From Bacteroidota bacterium (GTDB lineage Bacteria > Bacteroidota > Bacteroidia > Chitinophagales > Chitinophagaceae), in assembly GCA_029778965.1 (NCBI GenBank), contig JAKPBL010000367.1, forward strand, positions 1-7,704: a stretch of 7,704 nt of DNA. Reading direction: 5' to 3'. A model generated the notes under the pieces. That model was given only the letters and a program-made list of their open reading frames with translations, was not told where the DNA came from and did no database searches. Shown here piece after piece: positions 6,896 through 7,704 of this stretch; within the stretch, counting starts at the first letter, position 1, and every line of letters begins with the position of its first letter. The translations under genes and the position numbers were made by a program.

Positions 6896-7704
6896 ATGAG
6901 CGACAGAAAGGTCACAAAAGTCGGGGTTCTCACTTCTGGCGGCGATTCACCTGGAATGAATGCGGCCATCAGGGCGGTAGTCCGAACGAGTTTATACCAC
7001 GGGCTGGAAGTATTTGGCGTAATGAGGGGCTACAGCGGAATGGTGGAAGATGATATCTTCAAAATGGAGTCGAGATCGGTAGCGAATATCATCCAGCGGG
7101 GCGGTACCATTTTGAAAACTGCGCGGTGCAGGGAATTTTTTGAATACGAAGGCAGAAAGAAAGCGTATGAAAACCTGAAAAAGCGGGGCATCGATGGCCT
7201 GGTGGTGATTGGTGGCGACGGCAGTTTCAACGGCGCGCTGAAATTCAGCCAGGAATTCGACATTCCGTGTATCGGGCTGCCCGGTACTATCGATAAAGAC
7301 ATTGCAGGCACCGATTTCACCATTGGTTTCGACACCGCCGCCAATACGGCGGTGGAAGCGATCGATAAGATCAGGGATACCGCCGATGCGCACGACCGGC
7401 TTTTCATCATTGAAGTGATGGGCCGCGATGCCGGTTATATCGCCCTGCACAGTGGTATCGCCACAGGCGCCGAACATATTCTTATTCCCGAAAAAAAGAC
7501 CGACATCGAGTCGGTGGTAGATAGCCTTGCTGAAAAAGAGAAACGCCGCAAACTGGTGAATCTTATCATCGTGGCCGAAGGCGACGAATTCGGCGGCGCC
7601 GAAGAAGTGGCCAAGCATGTAAAAAGCAAATTGCCGAATGTTGACACCCGCGTATGCATTCTCGGGCATATCCAGCGCGGCGGCTCCCCCACCTGCCTCG
7701 ACCG
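6896..7704 (+). CDS. pfkA: ATP-dependent 6-phosphofructokinase, 3' end cut by window
   Basis: The first 269 codons are present; the family is about 320-340 residues, so some 50-70 residues are missing. The enzyme phosphorylates fructose 6-phosphate to fructose 1,6-bisphosphate, the committed step of glycolysis, in the cytoplasm. Visible motifs are TSGGDSPGMNAAIRAVVR (13-30), GGDGSFNGA (106-114), PGTIDKDIAGTDFTIGFDTA (129-148) with the catalytic base Asp133, MGRDAG (175-180), AEGDE (227-231) and GHIQRGGSPT (257-266). Gly109 in GGDGS and Gly130 in PGTID point to ATP as phosphate donor; pyrophosphate-dependent forms usually carry Asp and Lys at those places. Lys134 replaces the Asn of the common TIDND motif. 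The start at 6896 (MSDRKVTKVGVLTSGGD) fits the family; no Shine-Dalgarno sequence is seen. The gene has its own promoter region shared with the divergent RmlD-like gene. Confidence 0.96.
   Translation, partial: MSDRKVTKVGVLTSGGDSPGMNAAIRAVVRTSLYHGLEVFGVMRGYSGMVEDDIFKMESRSVANIIQRGGTILKTARCREFFEYEGRKKAYENLKKRGIDGLVVIGGDGSFNGALKFSQEFDIPCIGLPGTIDKDIAGTDFTIGFDTAANTAVEAIDKIRDTADAHDRLFIIEVMGRDAGYIALHSGIATGAEHILIPEKKTDIESVVDSLAEKEKRRKLVNLIIVAEGDEFGGAEEVAKHVKSKLPNVDTRVCILGHIQRGGSPTCLD

Noticed and set aside
6992..7669. A 225-codon open frame antisense to pfkA
   Set aside because: pfkA is unmistakable on the plus strand; the antisense translation has no recognisable motifs.
1..7704. CRISPR arrays, transposons, toxin-antitoxin pairs, phage genes or defence systems
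   Set aside because: No spaced direct repeats, terminal inverted repeats, transposase or integrase motifs, or small paired frames with supporting features were seen; all the long genes are metabolic, housekeeping or stress families.

Overview
This window looks like an ordinary chromosomal segment from a member of the Bacteroidota, most likely a Chitinophagales-type organism. The evidence is moderate GC content, protein family styles typical of that group (a two-domain Usp, CtlX, a long arginine deiminase), starts without Shine-Dalgarno sequences, and two perfect matches to the Bacteroidota -7 promoter element TAnnTTTG. The genus is inferred from style and was not tested by a search.

Layout. 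(1) At the left edge, on the minus strand, is the 5' two-thirds of a secreted NPP-family nucleotide pyrophosphatase/phosphodiesterase (875 down to the edge). (2) Directly upstream of it, also on minus, is prfC, peptide chain release factor 3 (2467 to 875). Its stop overlaps the phosphodiesterase start as TAATG, so the two form a prfC-phosphodiesterase operon. (3) Divergent from prfC, 27 bases away, is a two-domain universal stress protein (2495-3304, plus). (4) A 134-base gap holds a possible promoter and a GC-rich hairpin with a T-tract. It leads to a plus-strand pair: an arginine deiminase family enzyme (3439-4884) and, nine bases later, the citrulline hydrolase ctlX (4894-5805). (5) Tail to tail with ctlX, overlapping it by four bases, is an RmlD-like NAD(P)-dependent sugar-nucleotide reductase/epimerase (6692 to 5802, minus). 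(6) A 203-base divergent promoter region with two palindromes separates this from pfkA, ATP-dependent 6-phosphofructokinase (6896 to the right edge, plus, incomplete).

How the genes work together. The clearest functional unit is the deiminase plus ctlX. Both belong to the guanidine-modifying superfamily and both keep their catalytic Cys, His and acidic residues. Together they would convert arginine to citrulline and then to ornithine, CO2 and two ammonia. This bypasses the usual ornithine carbamoyltransferase/carbamate kinase step and so yields no ATP from carbamoyl phosphate. The remaining genes are housekeeping or envelope functions with no obvious shared pathway.

No mobile elements, CRISPR arrays, tRNA or rRNA genes were seen. 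I found no convincing novel multi-gene system. The items most worth a second look are the arginine/citrulline cassette, the hairpin that any transcript of the deiminase must cross, and the palindromes in the pfkA promoter region.
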